Positions 36,333 to 46,677 of a stretch of DNA of 64,000 bases are shown here, one piece after another. A program made the translations under genes and the position numbers. Position 1 is the first letter of the stretch. Each line of letters starts with the position of its first letter. Below the pieces are notes generated by a model. The model was not told where the DNA came from and ran no database searches. It saw only the letters and a list, made by a program, of their open reading frames with translations. This DNA comes from Leptospira kanakyensis (lineage in GTDB: Bacteria > Spirochaetota > Leptospiria > Leptospirales > Leptospiraceae): positions 682,001-746,000 of the forward strand of contig NZ_RQFG01000019.1 in NCBI RefSeq assembly GCF_004769235.1, written 5' to 3'.

Positions 36333-39300
36333 CTAAAGTTCCCCTCGAATTCTAGCCAAAGATATCTTAGAAAAAATATGTTTAAAATCTTCTTTGATTC
36401 GGTATAAAACAGGAACAAAAACCAAAGTAACACCTGTGGCAAAAAATAATCCCCATCCAAAAGCAAGTGACAGTGGTTGTACAAATGGATCTAATGTAGG
36501 AATTCCGTAAGCACTTGGTACAAGTCCTATCACAGTACTAATCGTTGTTAGAAAAATCGGACGAAGGCGGATGGCCCCGCCGTTGATGATCGCATCTTCA
36601 ATCGACATCCCTTGCAAACGAAGTTCTTCAATAAAAGTAATCAGAATGAGAGTATTGGCAACGATCGATCCACTTAATGCAACGATGGCCAGGGTACTCA
36701 TAAAACTAAGTGGCATTCCATGTGTCATGAGTGCAAACAACACACCGACTATCCCAAAGGGAATAGATCCAATGATAACCGTAGTGGTTCCAACGGAATT
36801 AAAAAACACAATAAAGATTCCAAAGATCACGGCAACTGCAAGTAACATAGAAGTTCCTAAATCACGGAAAGATTTACCAGCGTCTTCCTGTTCCCCACCA
36901 AAAATTACGGAATAGTCATCTTTAACATATTTGTCCACGTTCACTATGTTTTTCAACTGTCGGTTCACGTATAAAGAGGTAGTTTTATCAGTATCTACGG
37001 AAGCCTCAAGTCGCACCACTCGTTGTAAGTCTTGACGGTTGATCATCGAATAATCTCTATCTTTTTCAAAATAAGCAACCTGACTTAAAGGGATGAGCCT
37101 TCGATTTCGATTTTCCACTTTCACCAAATTCAAACTGGCAACAGAGTGTCTCTCGGCTTCAGGAAATCGAACCAGGATATTGATTTTATCTTCGCCTTTA
37201 CTAATTGTAGATGCCACCTCACCGTTAAATGCAGTGCGAATGGAACGTGCAATGTCTCTTGCACTCACATCGGTTCTTCCCGCAATTTCGTCTTTGACAA
37301 AAAATCGGTATTCTTCCTTCCCTAGTTCCAAATCGATACGTATGTCAGACACACCATCCATCTTTTTTAGTTCTTTGATATATAAATCAGCGATCTCTTG
37401 GATGACATCAAAGTCAGCACCACGAATTTCTAAACTCACTGGTTTTCCTACTGGTGGCCCTTTGATTTTCGCGTTTACATCATAAATCATATCTTTCGGA
37501 AAATTACCTGAAACTTTATTTTCCTGAATGTATTCTCTGATTTTTTTCACAAGAGTTCTTGCATCTTCCCATTCTTTTCTATCGGCTGCAGTCACCAATT
37601 TCATTGTTAGGTGTGATCTATGAACTTCCAAACCAGGTTTCGGATCTGTGATGGGATTTTCATGAATCCCTATGCGACTTCGTAAATGGATAAAATCTTT
37701 TCCTGCCATCTTTGTAACAACAGGTTCGATTTTCTCAATGATATCTCGGTTCTTTTGGAGAGTTGTACCAATCGGCATCCAAATTTTAATTTCGATATCT
37801 TCTTCACTTCCTGAAGGAAACATCACAAAAGGTAAAAACCTTCCAGCAAGGAATAAGGTGAAGAAAAAGATAAATGTAAAAATGGAAAGAACGAAGATCC
37901 TATGTTTTAAAGCAAAAGTCATGGTTCGTTTGTATCCAGAAATTACATACCCAAACGCCCCTTCCTTCTCTTCGATAGATTCATCTTTTTTGATTTTACC
38001 TTGGAATGTTTTGGGTAAAAATTTATTTAACCAGTTTGGTAAAAACACAAGAGCAAAAAGTAAGGAACTTGCAAGTGTGATAAGAACTACCGCAGGAATT
38101 CCTAAAATAAATTTTCCAATCACTCCACTCATAAATAAAAGTGGGAAAAATGCCGCAGAAATTACGAGAAACGATACTAAGAGCGGAACGAGTACATCTT
38201 TAAAAGTTTGTAAGATTGCCTCTCTCCTCTCCATCCCTTCTTGCATCAAACGATAAGTGTTTTCGGCCACAACAATGGAATTGTCCACCATCATCCCAAG
38301 AACCATCACCATTCCAAAGATAGTAATGGTATTAATGGTGAACCCAAATTGTTTTAAAAAGATAAAAGAAATGAGAAAGATAAAAATGATCGCAACACTA
38401 ATCATAATACTCAGTCTCATACCCAAAATAAAAATGAGAGAAAGTAAAACAAGAACGAGTCCAGTTTCAAAGTTCAAAATCAAATCACCTAGTTGGCGAC
38501 GAACATCATTACTTTTATCATCGTATATTTTCGTTTCTACTTCTGGGAAATTTCCTTGAATCGAAGATACTAAAGTTTTTACAGAGTCAGCAGTGGAAAT
38601 GATATCTGCTTGATCGGTTTTCCAAACTCGAAGGATGATACTATTTTCACCGTTTATCTTTTCGTATGTTTGTTCTTCTTCAAATCCATCTACAACCTTG
38701 GCTACATCTTTTAGAACAGTGGCAAAACCAAATTCGTTCCCAAGCATAGGAACAGATAACATATCTTTTGCTTCTTCAAAGTCACCTCGTGTACGAAGTA
38801 GATATTCGGTTCCATTCACTTTTAATCTTCCGGAAGGAATATTGATATTTCTGGAACCAAGTGCATTCAGAACCGTATTAAGCCCTACTTCTTTTGCATT
38901 TAAGGCTTTGGGATTTACTTCCACAAGAAACTCACGATTTCGGTATCCGATTTTTTCTATTTCAGCGATTTCTTTAATTTGAAAGAATCGATCTTCATAT
39001 CCTTTAGCAGCATCGCGTAACTTGCGATAATCGGCAATGGAGTCACCCGAATTTTCCTTTAGAGAAAGAGCAAGACTGATAACTTCTTGTTTTTCAGTTG
39101 TGATTTCCCTTACCTTAGGTTTTTGTGCATTGTCTGGAAGGCGGACGGAGTCGACGGCATCTTTGATATCATCCAATACCTTTTTGGTATTTTTAGTTCC
39201 TTCCACGATGAAAATCATAATGACGCTAACATTTTCTAGGTTATAACTTCTGATTTTGTCAATTTTTGCAACTGCCCGTAATTTCTTTTCGATGGGAATG

Positions 39301-39494
39301 GCGACTAGTCGTTCTATTTCTTCTGGCGTAGCACCTGGAAGTGGAGCCTCGATGACAATTTTATCCAAGGCCACATTTGGGAAAGCTTCCCTATGCATAG
39401 AAAGCAAACGGGAAAGTCCAATCAAAACCAAAAGGACTAAAATGAACTGAACGATAAGTGTTTTATCGGTAATGAATTTAGCAATGTTCTGCAT
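36333..39494 (-). CDS. RND family efflux transporter (AcrB-like)
   Basis: A 1053-residue inner-membrane transporter. A membrane helix at 15-35 is followed by a large periplasmic loop with PLPGATPEEIE (about 50-60). Helices 2-6 (about 335-480) carry the proton-relay Asp in MVLGMMVDNSIVVAEN. The second periplasmic loop is about 560-860, and helices 8-12 follow (about 870-1035). The size and repeat layout match AcrB-type proton-driven exporters. No membrane-fusion or TolC partner is adjacent, so it must use partners encoded elsewhere. A palindrome at 39538-39549 lies in its promoter region. Confidence 0.92.
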   Translation of the reverse strand: MQNIAKFITDKTLIVQFILVLLVLIGLSRLLSMHREAFPNVALDKIVIEAPLPGATPEEIERLVAIPIEKKLRAVAKIDKIRSYNLENVSVIMIFIVEGTKNTKKVLDDIKDAVDSVRLPDNAQKPKVREITTEKQEVISLALSLKENSGDSIADYRKLRDAAKGYEDRFFQIKEIAEIEKIGYRNREFLVEVNPKALNAKEVGLNTVLNALGSRNINIPSGRLKVNGTEYLLRTRGDFEEAKDMLSVPMLGNEFGFATVLKDVAKVVDGFEEEQTYEKINGENSIILRVWKTDQADIISTADSVKTLVSSIQGNFPEVETKIYDDKSNDVRRQLGDLILNFETGLVLVLLSLIFILGMRLSIMISVAIIFIFLISFIFLKQFGFTINTITIFGMVMVLGMMVDNSIVVAENTYRLMQEGMERREAILQTFKDVLVPLLVSFLVISAAFFPLLFMSGVIGKFILGIPAVVLITLASSLLFALVFLPNWLNKFLPKTFQGKIKKDESIEEKEGAFGYVISGYKRTMTFALKHRIFVLSIFTFIFFFTLFLAGRFLPFVMFPSGSEEDIEIKIWMPIGTTLQKNRDIIEKIEPVVTKMAGKDFIHLRSRIGIHENPITDPKPGLEVHRSHLTMKLVTAADRKEWEDARTLVKKIREYIQENKVSGNFPKDMIYDVNAKIKGPPVGKPVSLEIRGADFDVIQEIADLYIKELKKMDGVSDIRIDLELGKEEYRFFVKDEIAGRTDVSARDIARSIRTAFNGEVASTISKGEDKINILVRFPEAERHSVASLNLVKVENRNRRLIPLSQVAYFEKDRDYSMINRQDLQRVVRLEASVDTDKTTSLYVNRQLKNIVNVDKYVKDDYSVIFGGEQEDAGKSFRDLGTSMLLAVAVIFGIFIVFFNSVGTTTVIIGSIPFGIVGVLFALMTHGMPLSFMSTLAIVALSGSIVANTLILITFIEELRLQGMSIEDAIINGGAIRLRPIFLTTISTVIGLVPSAYGIPTLDPFVQPLSLAFGWGLFFATGVTLVFVPVLYRIKEDFKHIFSKISLARIRGEL

Positions 39495-39537
39495 TCGTGA
39501 ATTCCCAAAACTAGAATTTAAAACAAAAAAGTTGACT

Positions 39538-39549
39538 AACTGGTCAGTT
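39538..39549. promoter_or_regulatory. Palindromic site upstream of the RND transporter
   Basis: AACTGGTCAGTT has perfect 5-bp arms (AACTG/CAGTT) about 45 bp upstream of the RND start. It overlaps a wider TGAC...GTCA inverted pair (39534-39547). Such sites are typical of TetR-type repressors that control efflux genes, but no such regulator is encoded nearby, so this is inference. Confidence 0.4.
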
Positions 39550-39607
39550 TTTATTCTGGCATTGGAAAAACAACAGATTTTGGCCTGGGAAAGCAGATTT
39601 CTATAAA

Positions 39608-41647
39608 TTACAATTTAAACTGGTAAGCAATTTCCTTCATATCTTCGGCAGCCTGTGTCAATTCCTGGGAACTATCAGCTGTTTGCACAGAAGCGTCACT
39701 GATTTGGTTGGTTCCCGAGTTGATTTCACCCAAGGCTAAGGCATTTTGGTTCATAGCATCAGAAACGGAAAGGATGGCTTGGTGGACTTCCGTAATGCTT
39801 GCACTAATCTCTCGAGAGAGGGTAAAAGTTCTTTTCGCAAGTTGGTTGATTTCTTCCGATTGGGCTCGGTATTGCCTACCGGATGCTGCCACCTCCTCGT
39901 AATCAGGAATGACTTTCTCTGTAATCATGCTGAGAAGTTCCTTTACCGAATCCACCATTTCCATCATGGCTTTTTCTAGTTTTTTATTGAGTTCCACGAT
40001 CTTTTTGACTGTATCTTGTGATTTTCCAGCCAAGTTAGACACCTCCGTAGCAACAACCGCAAAACCACGACCATGTTCCCCTGCCCTCGCCGCCTCAATA
40101 GCAGCATTTAATGAAAGTAAGTTGGTTTGTTCCCCAATTTCAGATATCATACTTGCGAGTTCTCGGATTTCTTTGATTGCTTCGGCATCCTTCACCGCAT
40201 TTTGAATTTTGGCATTGATAGTTTCAAATAGGCTTCTTGCCTCACTAAGTGATTTACCTGCAAAACTTTCCAACTGACCTGCTTTTAGTTCTATGTTTTC
40301 CGCACCTTTGGAAACCATTTCCATTTCATCACCGAGTAAACCCAATGTCTCAATCATAGAATTGGATTGAGAAGAAATTTCCTCTGCAGATGCGGAAACA
40401 TTTTCAGCACTAGCTGAAAGTTCTTGTACAGAAGAGGCAATTTCTTCCATTGTTGCAGAAGAATCGGAAGCTAAGGAAGATAGATGCCCACTTTTTACAG
40501 TTAACGATTCCGACAAAGATTGGATTTTTTTTACAATGGAAATTAGATTTTTTCGCATCTTTTCCAAACTGTTTGCCATGCCTCCAATTTCATCCTTTCT
40601 TTCTAATTGGTTTTTGGGGACTTCCACAGTTAGTTCGTTATGCGAAATGCGATTCATCAGAATGGATGCCTCTCTCAGAGCATTGGTTACTTTTGTTAAA
40701 ATATAACCCATTCCAAAAGAAACAAAAACAACAGAAAACACAATACTTAAGATTGTAAAAAAGGAAATGGAATCTAAGGACTTAGTCATTGTTGCCACCG
40801 GAACTCGGTAAATCACTCTCCAAGGTACAGAGTGTAACTTATATACTCCGTACAAACAATCATTTCCCAAATTGTTTTTTCCTCTAAAAACAAATACATC
40901 TTCCGTTGATTCTTTTAACTTTTCCGTTATCCCTTCTGGAAAAGCAGTTTTGATATCCTTATTTAATAAACTGATATCTGCAGCGAGTTTGATTTGTCCA
41001 TTTCCATCGATAAGCCAACTCTCTCCGCTAAATTGATCCACCTGAGTAAATTGTTTGGAAGCGTTGGACACATCAATTCCAATGGAACTAATCAAAACTG
41101 GTTTTCCATTTTGGATGGTTACCCCATTCACAAAAATGGCATATGACTTATATTCTGCCGTATAATCCATATTAACCACAATTTCTTCGCCAGAAGCCAC
41201 CAATTCAAAAAACCAAGAATCATCCGGATCTTCCTCTCGTAAGGTATCAATTTTATCCGCTTTTTGATTAAAATAATTTTTTGTTAAGGGATTGATGAGG
41301 CCAAGATAAGTAATATAACCTAATTTTTGTTTGTAAGCAGATAAACTTTTAAATACAATCTCTGATCTTTCTCCTTTCGGTTCACCTGATTTTGCCCATA
41401 AAATGGTATTTTCATCAGAGACCAGTAAAGTGGCCGTTTCTTTTGCGCGTTCCAAGATGGAATCAATGGATGCCGATTTGGATTCTAAGATTTTTAATAT
41501 ATCAAAACTTTCTAATTTGGAAATGATCGTACTTCTACCAACATAATAACTTAAAAAACCGGTGAGACTTGCAGAAATCGCAACAGAAAGAACGGTAAGC
41601 AGCAATAGTTTCGTACGGAGTGAATCTGGTTCCCATTTCAATTTCAT
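39608..41647 (-). CDS. Methyl-accepting chemotaxis protein with dCache sensor
   Basis: A 679-residue chemoreceptor. It has an N-terminal helix (about 10-32), a periplasmic dCache-like domain (about 40-285, with [21 protein letters not shown]), a second helix (about 295-318) and HAMP (about 320-375). The cytoplasmic signalling coiled coil carries the conserved hairpin tip [20 protein letters not shown] followed by [11 protein letters not shown]. It would feed CheA/CheW control of the endoflagella. The C-terminus has no CheR/CheB-tethering pentapeptide. It is single and divergent from the porin gene at 41730. Confidence 0.93.
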   Translation of the reverse strand: MKLKWEPDSLRTKLLLLTVLSVAISASLTGFLSYYVGRSTIISKLESFDILKILESKSASIDSILERAKETATLLVSDENTILWAKSGEPKGERSEIVFKSLSAYKQKLGYITYLGLINPLTKNYFNQKADKIDTLREEDPDDSWFFELVASGEEIVVNMDYTAEYKSYAIFVNGVTIQNGKPVLISSIGIDVSNASKQFTQVDQFSGESWLIDGNGQIKLAADISLLNKDIKTAFPEGITEKLKESTEDVFVFRGKNNLGNDCLYGVYKLHSVPWRVIYRVPVATMTKSLDSISFFTILSIVFSVVFVSFGMGYILTKVTNALREASILMNRISHNELTVEVPKNQLERKDEIGGMANSLEKMRKNLISIVKKIQSLSESLTVKSGHLSSLASDSSATMEEIASSVQELSASAENVSASAEEISSQSNSMIETLGLLGDEMEMVSKGAENIELKAGQLESFAGKSLSEARSLFETINAKIQNAVKDAEAIKEIRELASMISEIGEQTNLLSLNAAIEAARAGEHGRGFAVVATEVSNLAGKSQDTVKKIVELNKKLEKAMMEMVDSVKELLSMITEKVIPDYEEVAASGRQYRAQSEEINQLAKRTFTLSREISASITEVHQAILSVSDAMNQNALALGEINSGTNQISDASVQTADSSQELTQAAEDMKEIAYQFKL

Positions 41648-41729
41648 AAAAGTTCTTTCCTTAAATATAAATTATTTCCGAATCTTGTTTGCATTACTAT
41701 TACAAAGAGTATAGAGTGTCATAACATTT

Positions 41730-43337
41730 ATGACCCCAGCACCTCAAGGAAAAAAGTTTCTCCAGGAAAAAGTTTATACTTTCTTAATGATGGTAATTCT
41801 TTTCTTTCCATTCTTTGTTTTGGTAGCGGAGCCAAAAAAGAAAACAAACAGTAGTCCTACCGAAATCCCTAACGACCCCAAGGGGGCAGATTCAAAACCA
41901 GAATTAGAAACAGCGAAACCCATAAATGAACTCCAATTCAAGATGACCGGGATGGTGAAAACGGATTATGCTTATGCAAATGGTTCCGTTCTTTCCTTTG
42001 GATTTGATAACCTTGTAGCTCCCACCATGGCCAAACGACAAATACAAGCACGAGATTCTGAGCCTCGTTCAGGAATTTATCCTACCAGTTCCCTACTTGG
42101 TACGGAAATCAGTTATGGAACCAAACTCAAAGGTATTTTTGAGGCAGATTTTGTAGATGTATCCAAAAGTTCGATTGGCCCGGAAACCAAACCACGAGTC
42201 CGCCAAATTTATTTTAAGTACACACCGAACTCTTCGTTCGAAATCTTTATGGGTAGGACTTGGGATTTATTTGCCGGGGTGTTTCCTCACTCTTTTAACT
42301 CCAGTGCCTTTATGTCTGCCTCTGGAAATATTGGATGGCAAAGAGAACAGATTGGCGTTTGGTATAAAGTTGGCAAATTCAAATTCGGATCTGCCATTGG
42401 TACAACCGGATTTCATAATGATCCACAAGTTAAAATCAATGTAGAAAGAAATTCCATGCCCACGGTTGCTGCTCGAATTGACTGGTTACCCACAACAAAC
42501 TTAATGTTTACAACATCTGCAATCGGCACCAAACTTAAAGTAAGCGATCCTTATAGTGATTCCTCTAGGGATGGGAGTTATTTACAATACGATCCCAGTC
42601 GTTCCGATCCCAATGCCACACCAGTTTCAGGGCTTTTACAAAGAGAATCTAACCGAAGGACAAATCTAACCTCAGGTGGTGTTTCTTTTGGATTCACTTG
42701 GAAATGGGGATCTCTTGAATCCAGAGGAGAAGTCAGTTATGGTACAAACTTAAATTCGGTAACGGCTTCGAGCATTTCCCAATTCCAATCCACAACTTAT
42801 GGTGCAGAATTTACGGATAGCCAATATGGTTTTCTATCTGGATCTTATTTTAGCGATGCTAAAACAAATACGAGAACCAAATACAACTCGCCGAGGGAAG
42901 TCACTGGTTTTTTAAGTTTTAACTACGAAGTTTCAAGCCAATTCGGAATTGGGATTCATGGAGGTGTCTCAAAAATCACAAACCCCGAAGTTTTAATTGG
43001 AGCCGATTATAACCAACTAACCATTAGTAGGTCAGATAGTTTCCAGTGGACATCAAATCCAAAAGTAATGGGTGCTGTGCGTGAAAACCAAAACTATGGA
43101 TTCCGAATGTATTTTGATCCAGAAGAACGGATTCGATTTTTTATACAAACCGATTTATTTAGAACCTATTATAAAGATGTGGAGAGGTATTCTGGACAGT
43201 CTGCACATATCTCTAGTTATGATCCTTTTAGTGGTGTGGGAGAACTAAGAGATCCGGGAAACAAATACGTTCGTTCCTCAAGTCTCGGAGAGGTTTATTC
43301 CATTCGTCTAGGTGGCCTTTTCCGGTTTGATCCTTAA
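41730..43337 (+). CDS. Predicted outer-membrane porin (DcaP-like)
   Basis: A 535-residue protein with a long signal region (to about VLVA, residue 33), then a Lys/Asn/Pro-rich linker. A barrel follows with TGMVKTDYAYANGS, LLGTEISYGTKLKGIFEADFVD, RVRQIYFKYTP and FEIFMGRTWDLFAGVFP. The spacing resembles DcaP-family trimeric porins, with an extra N-terminal linker. It ends in RLGGLFRFDP. Substrate is unknown. The start at 41730 is the only ATG before the signal helix other than MM at about 41787. Confidence 0.7.
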   Translation: MTPAPQGKKFLQEKVYTFLMMVILFFPFFVLVAEPKKKTNSSPTEIPNDPKGADSKPELETAKPINELQFKMTGMVKTDYAYANGSVLSFGFDNLVAPTMAKRQIQARDSEPRSGIYPTSSLLGTEISYGTKLKGIFEADFVDVSKSSIGPETKPRVRQIYFKYTPNSSFEIFMGRTWDLFAGVFPHSFNSSAFMSASGNIGWQREQIGVWYKVGKFKFGSAIGTTGFHNDPQVKINVERNSMPTVAARIDWLPTTNLMFTTSAIGTKLKVSDPYSDSSRDGSYLQYDPSRSDPNATPVSGLLQRESNRRTNLTSGGVSFGFTWKWGSLESRGEVSYGTNLNSVTASSISQFQSTTYGAEFTDSQYGFLSGSYFSDAKTNTRTKYNSPREVTGFLSFNYEVSSQFGIGIHGGVSKITNPEVLIGADYNQLTISRSDSFQWTSNPKVMGAVRENQNYGFRMYFDPEERIRFFIQTDLFRTYYKDVERYSGQSAHISSYDPFSGVGELRDPGNKYVRSSSLGEVYSIRLGGLFRFDP

Positions 43338-43347
43338 ATTTTTTAGC

Positions 43348-46059
43348 TTATAACCATTTTAAAAGTATTTGTTTTAAGTTTTCTTTTTGGACTGGTTTGC
43401 TGATATAATCATTCATTCCAATCCCCAAACATTTTTCTTTTTCCCCAGCAATGATCCCGGCTGTCACCGCGATGATTGGTAAGGTTTTTCCAGTTTCAAG
43501 TTTTCGAATTTCTTTTGTAGCATCATATCCGTTCATCACAGGCATTTGGATGTCCATAAGAATCAATGTAGGTGATTCCGATTGGAAAACAGAAATGGCC
43601 TCTTCTCCATTTTGGGCTTCTAGAATTTTTACCTCAGGTAAAATTCGTTTGATGAAATTTTTCATGAGTCCGAGGTTCACAGGATTGTCTTCTACAACTA
43701 AAATTTTAGATGATTGTGCCGTATTAGACCGAAGATTCATTTCTTCTTCTTGGGATTTGGTTTCTGAAGGTGAAGGATTCAATATAGGATCAAATTCAGG
43801 AATTCTCAGTTGGATATCAAAATAAAATTCGCTACCTTGGTTTAACTCACTTTTTAATTGTAATTTGGACTTCATAAGAGTTAAAAGTTGTTTACAAATG
43901 GTTAGACCAAGACCAGTTCCACCAAACTTTCGTGTGGTGGAAAAATCTTCCTGAGTAAAAGAATCAAAAATCTTTTCTTGGCTTTCTTTTGCAATGCCGA
44001 TCCCCGTATCTTTGATGGAAATTCGTAAACTTACCTTCTTCGGATCTGCCAAATCCAAACGTTTGACATTACATTCCACCAAACCTGACTCCGTAAACTT
44101 GATGGCATTTCCGAGCAAATTTAAAATCACCTGGCGCAAACGATTGGAATCAAACATCAGTAGTGTTGGAATATTTTCATCAATATGAAAATGAATATCC
44201 AAACCTTTGATGATGGCTTGGATATTCATAATTTTGATGGCTTCCATAACTATTTTTTTAAGATCGTATGATTCTTCTGCGAGTTGTAGTTTACCTGCTT
44301 CCGCTTTGGAGAAGTCCAAAATATCATTTACAATGTTAAGGAGTGCATGTGCTGATTGTTTTACAATTTGTGCATATTCATTATAAGAAGAATTTTCTAA
44401 TGTCTCTGCCAGTAAATCAGAGTATCCAATAATTCCATTCAGCGGAGTTCTGATCTCATGACTCATATTGGCTAAAAATTCCGACTTCGCACTGTATGCT
44501 TTTTCAGCAAATTCTTTGGCATATTTTAATTCTAATTTGGTTTCATAGGCTTCTGTAATGTCACGAGTGAACATAAGAATTCCGCCAATACCACCACCTA
44601 ACTGTTTCCAGGGACGAATTTCCCATTGTAAAACTTGATCTTTATCCCAACCGGGTGGCCGCCAAACGTCTTCATCTCTTTTTAAAACTTCTCCACGTAA
44701 ACCCCGAGAATGAATCTCTTTCCATTCCGAACCAATATTAGGGAAAATTTCGTAATGACCTTTGCCTATGACTTCTTCTTTAGAAAAAGGAATTTTATAA
44801 TCCTCAATCCAACGTTGGCTAAGTGCCACATAACGCATCTCTTGGTCTAACATAGCAACAGCCGCAGGGGCATGTTCCACAAACGACCATAAAATGGCAG
44901 TTTGCGCAGCAAGAGCCATTTCCCATTTTTTACGTTCATTGATATCTTGGATGGTTCCGTAAATTTTTACAATTTTTCCGTTTTCATATTCAGCCCGACC
45001 AATCGTCCGCACCCAAGTTTGATTTCCTTTGGCAGTCACCATTTCCAATTCTAAATCGTATTCTTTACCTTCTTTTAAAAGTAAATCGACACCATTGGCA
45101 ATCTTTCTTTGGCTATCTTCCGAATGATAAAAACTAATTCCACCACTGACACTAGGGATATAATCATCTTCTACTTCATGAATTCTTTTTGTTACATTGG
45201 TCCAGTTTGCTTTATTGGTTTTTAAATCCAAATCCCAACCACCAATTTTTGCTAAACCCGCCACTTGGTCCAGAAGCCTTGATAAATTTTGTAATTCCAT
45301 CTCCGCTTGTAAGGATTCAGAAATATCTAAAATTTGTGAGAGATAATAGATTGGGTTTCCCGAATGGTCTCGAATGATGGATTTACTGAGTACTGCCCAA
45401 ATGAAATGTCCATCTTTTGTTACATAACGTTTTTTGATTTGAAAACTCTGGATTGACCCGCGATTTAATTTTTCCAAAAAAGAAAGTTCAACTTTCAAAT
45501 CCTCTGGATGAGTGATGTCCGAGATGGATTTTGTTTTTAGTTCTTGTGCAGAATAACCAAGCCACTGGCAAAAAGTAGGATTCACTTCAATCACTTCGCC
45601 ATGAGGATTTTCAATTTTCATTCCGATACTAGAACTTCGAAACGCCGAGGAAAATAAGTCCCGGGAAAGTTCTGTGGATTGTAAGATGTGTGGGTTTGTT
45701 GTGTTTGAGAACTCCATACTGGAATCCAAAACAATGAGTACAAACTGTTTTCCTGATTCCGTAAATTCCTTGAGATACATTCGGAAAGGGAAGCCGGCAC
45801 TATTACTCGGATCAAAACAAATGCGACCGATGATAGAACCTTTTGATCCAAGTGCCGTTTCCAGACGGATCCCCGAATTTGTAAGAATACATTCTGCAGG
45901 AAAAGATTGTTCTTCTGTCATTCCCATTGACTTACAAGCAACAGGACTCGGGTAGACAATACCGACCGAGGTATCCCATACTAGAAATCCATGTAAACCA
46001 GACTCCAATACCAATTCACATAACTCTCGTTTGCCTGCGATAAATGTTATTGGATTCAT
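43348..46059 (-). CDS. Hybrid sensor histidine kinase (multi-PAS, receiver)
   Basis: A 903-residue soluble kinase. A PAS-like N-terminal region (about 10-115) is followed by PAS 2 (about 135-250), PAS 3 (about 262-376) and PAS 4 (about 385-505). HisKA (about 522-590) has His534 in NMSHEIRTPLNGIIGY, and HATPase_c (about 635-755) carries DTGIGI and GGTGLGL. A C-terminal receiver domain (about 780-900) has VVEDN and acceptor LMDIQMPVMNG. There is no membrane segment. It begins 21 nt after the haem-lipoprotein gene, so the kinase, haem protein and this hybrid kinase form one operon. Confidence 0.93.
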   Translation of the reverse strand: MNPITFIAGKRELCELVLESGLHGFLVWDTSVGIVYPSPVACKSMGMTEEQSFPAECILTNSGIRLETALGSKGSIIGRICFDPSNSAGFPFRMYLKEFTESGKQFVLIVLDSSMEFSNTTNPHILQSTELSRDLFSSAFRSSSIGMKIENPHGEVIEVNPTFCQWLGYSAQELKTKSISDITHPEDLKVELSFLEKLNRGSIQSFQIKKRYVTKDGHFIWAVLSKSIIRDHSGNPIYYLSQILDISESLQAEMELQNLSRLLDQVAGLAKIGGWDLDLKTNKANWTNVTKRIHEVEDDYIPSVSGGISFYHSEDSQRKIANGVDLLLKEGKEYDLELEMVTAKGNQTWVRTIGRAEYENGKIVKIYGTIQDINERKKWEMALAAQTAILWSFVEHAPAAVAMLDQEMRYVALSQRWIEDYKIPFSKEEVIGKGHYEIFPNIGSEWKEIHSRGLRGEVLKRDEDVWRPPGWDKDQVLQWEIRPWKQLGGGIGGILMFTRDITEAYETKLELKYAKEFAEKAYSAKSEFLANMSHEIRTPLNGIIGYSDLLAETLENSSYNEYAQIVKQSAHALLNIVNDILDFSKAEAGKLQLAEESYDLKKIVMEAIKIMNIQAIIKGLDIHFHIDENIPTLLMFDSNRLRQVILNLLGNAIKFTESGLVECNVKRLDLADPKKVSLRISIKDTGIGIAKESQEKIFDSFTQEDFSTTRKFGGTGLGLTICKQLLTLMKSKLQLKSELNQGSEFYFDIQLRIPEFDPILNPSPSETKSQEEEMNLRSNTAQSSKILVVEDNPVNLGLMKNFIKRILPEVKILEAQNGEEAISVFQSESPTLILMDIQMPVMNGYDATKEIRKLETGKTLPIIAVTAGIIAGEKEKCLGIGMNDYISKPVQKENLKQILLKWL

Positions 46060-46080
46060 GATTTCTAAGAATTCGGGAAT

Positions 46081-46677
46081 TTATTTAGGAAACTGCACCG
46101 AAAATAGGCCTCTTAGTTCCCCAACTTTGTAACCAATGGCTTTGTCATTTGGATACTCTTGGTCAAGAATTTGTTTCGTTGTTTTTTGAATCTCATTTAG
46201 ATTTCCATGGCATTGGAGACAAAATCCCATCACTGGGATGGGAATGTACACTGTCACAGAATCATCCGACGTGATGGATTTGTTTGGAAATACACCTTCC
46301 GGTGTTTTTAATTTTTCTATTTCTAAAAAAATTTTTTCCTCATTTGCAGAGAGTAGATTCGATTGATTCCGAGGTTTATTTGTGATACGGCGGAGAGTGA
46401 CTCCATTTTTTTGACCTAATCCATTCGTAAAACCAATGGCATTCAGTTTACAAAATGGAATTGCTTGTTTTGTTCCACCCTCAGCAATTTTCGAATTTAG
46501 TTTTTGTACCAAATTGGTTTTGGCTTCATTCGTAATTGTAATGGCAATACTTTCATAGTCAGGGTTTTTCCATTGGCAACCAAATCCAAAACTAAATAAA
46601 ACCAGTAAAAACAAGATTCTAAAAACAACAGTTTTCCACTCTAACATATAGTTAAATTCTAATGGATGGTTTTTCAT
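46081..46677 (-). CDS. DUF3365-like c-type haem lipoprotein
   Basis: A 198-residue protein. The start at 46677 overlaps the stop of the upstream kinase (ATGA); a second ATG lies at residue 11. The signal FLLVLFSFGFGC gives a predicted lipid Cys. The C-terminal half contains VMGFCLQCHG, a CxxCH haem-c attachment motif, in a context (PFCKLNAIGFTNGL..., TPEGVF..., AIGYKVGELRGLFSV) like the DUF3365/Tll0287-type haem sensor family. It is likely periplasmic and may sense redox state or a gas for the two neighbouring kinases. Confidence 0.8.
   Translation of the reverse strand: MKNHPLEFNYMLEWKTVVFRILFLLVLFSFGFGCQWKNPDYESIAITITNEAKTNLVQKLNSKIAEGGTKQAIPFCKLNAIGFTNGLGQKNGVTLRRITNKPRNQSNLLSANEEKIFLEIEKLKTPEGVFPNKSITSDDSVTVYIPIPVMGFCLQCHGNLNEIQKTTKQILDQEYPNDKAIGYKVGELRGLFSVQFPK

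Noticed and set aside
37672..38256. A 194-codon open frame on the plus strand
   Set aside because: It is the antisense of the RND transporter membrane region; its composition reflects the real gene.
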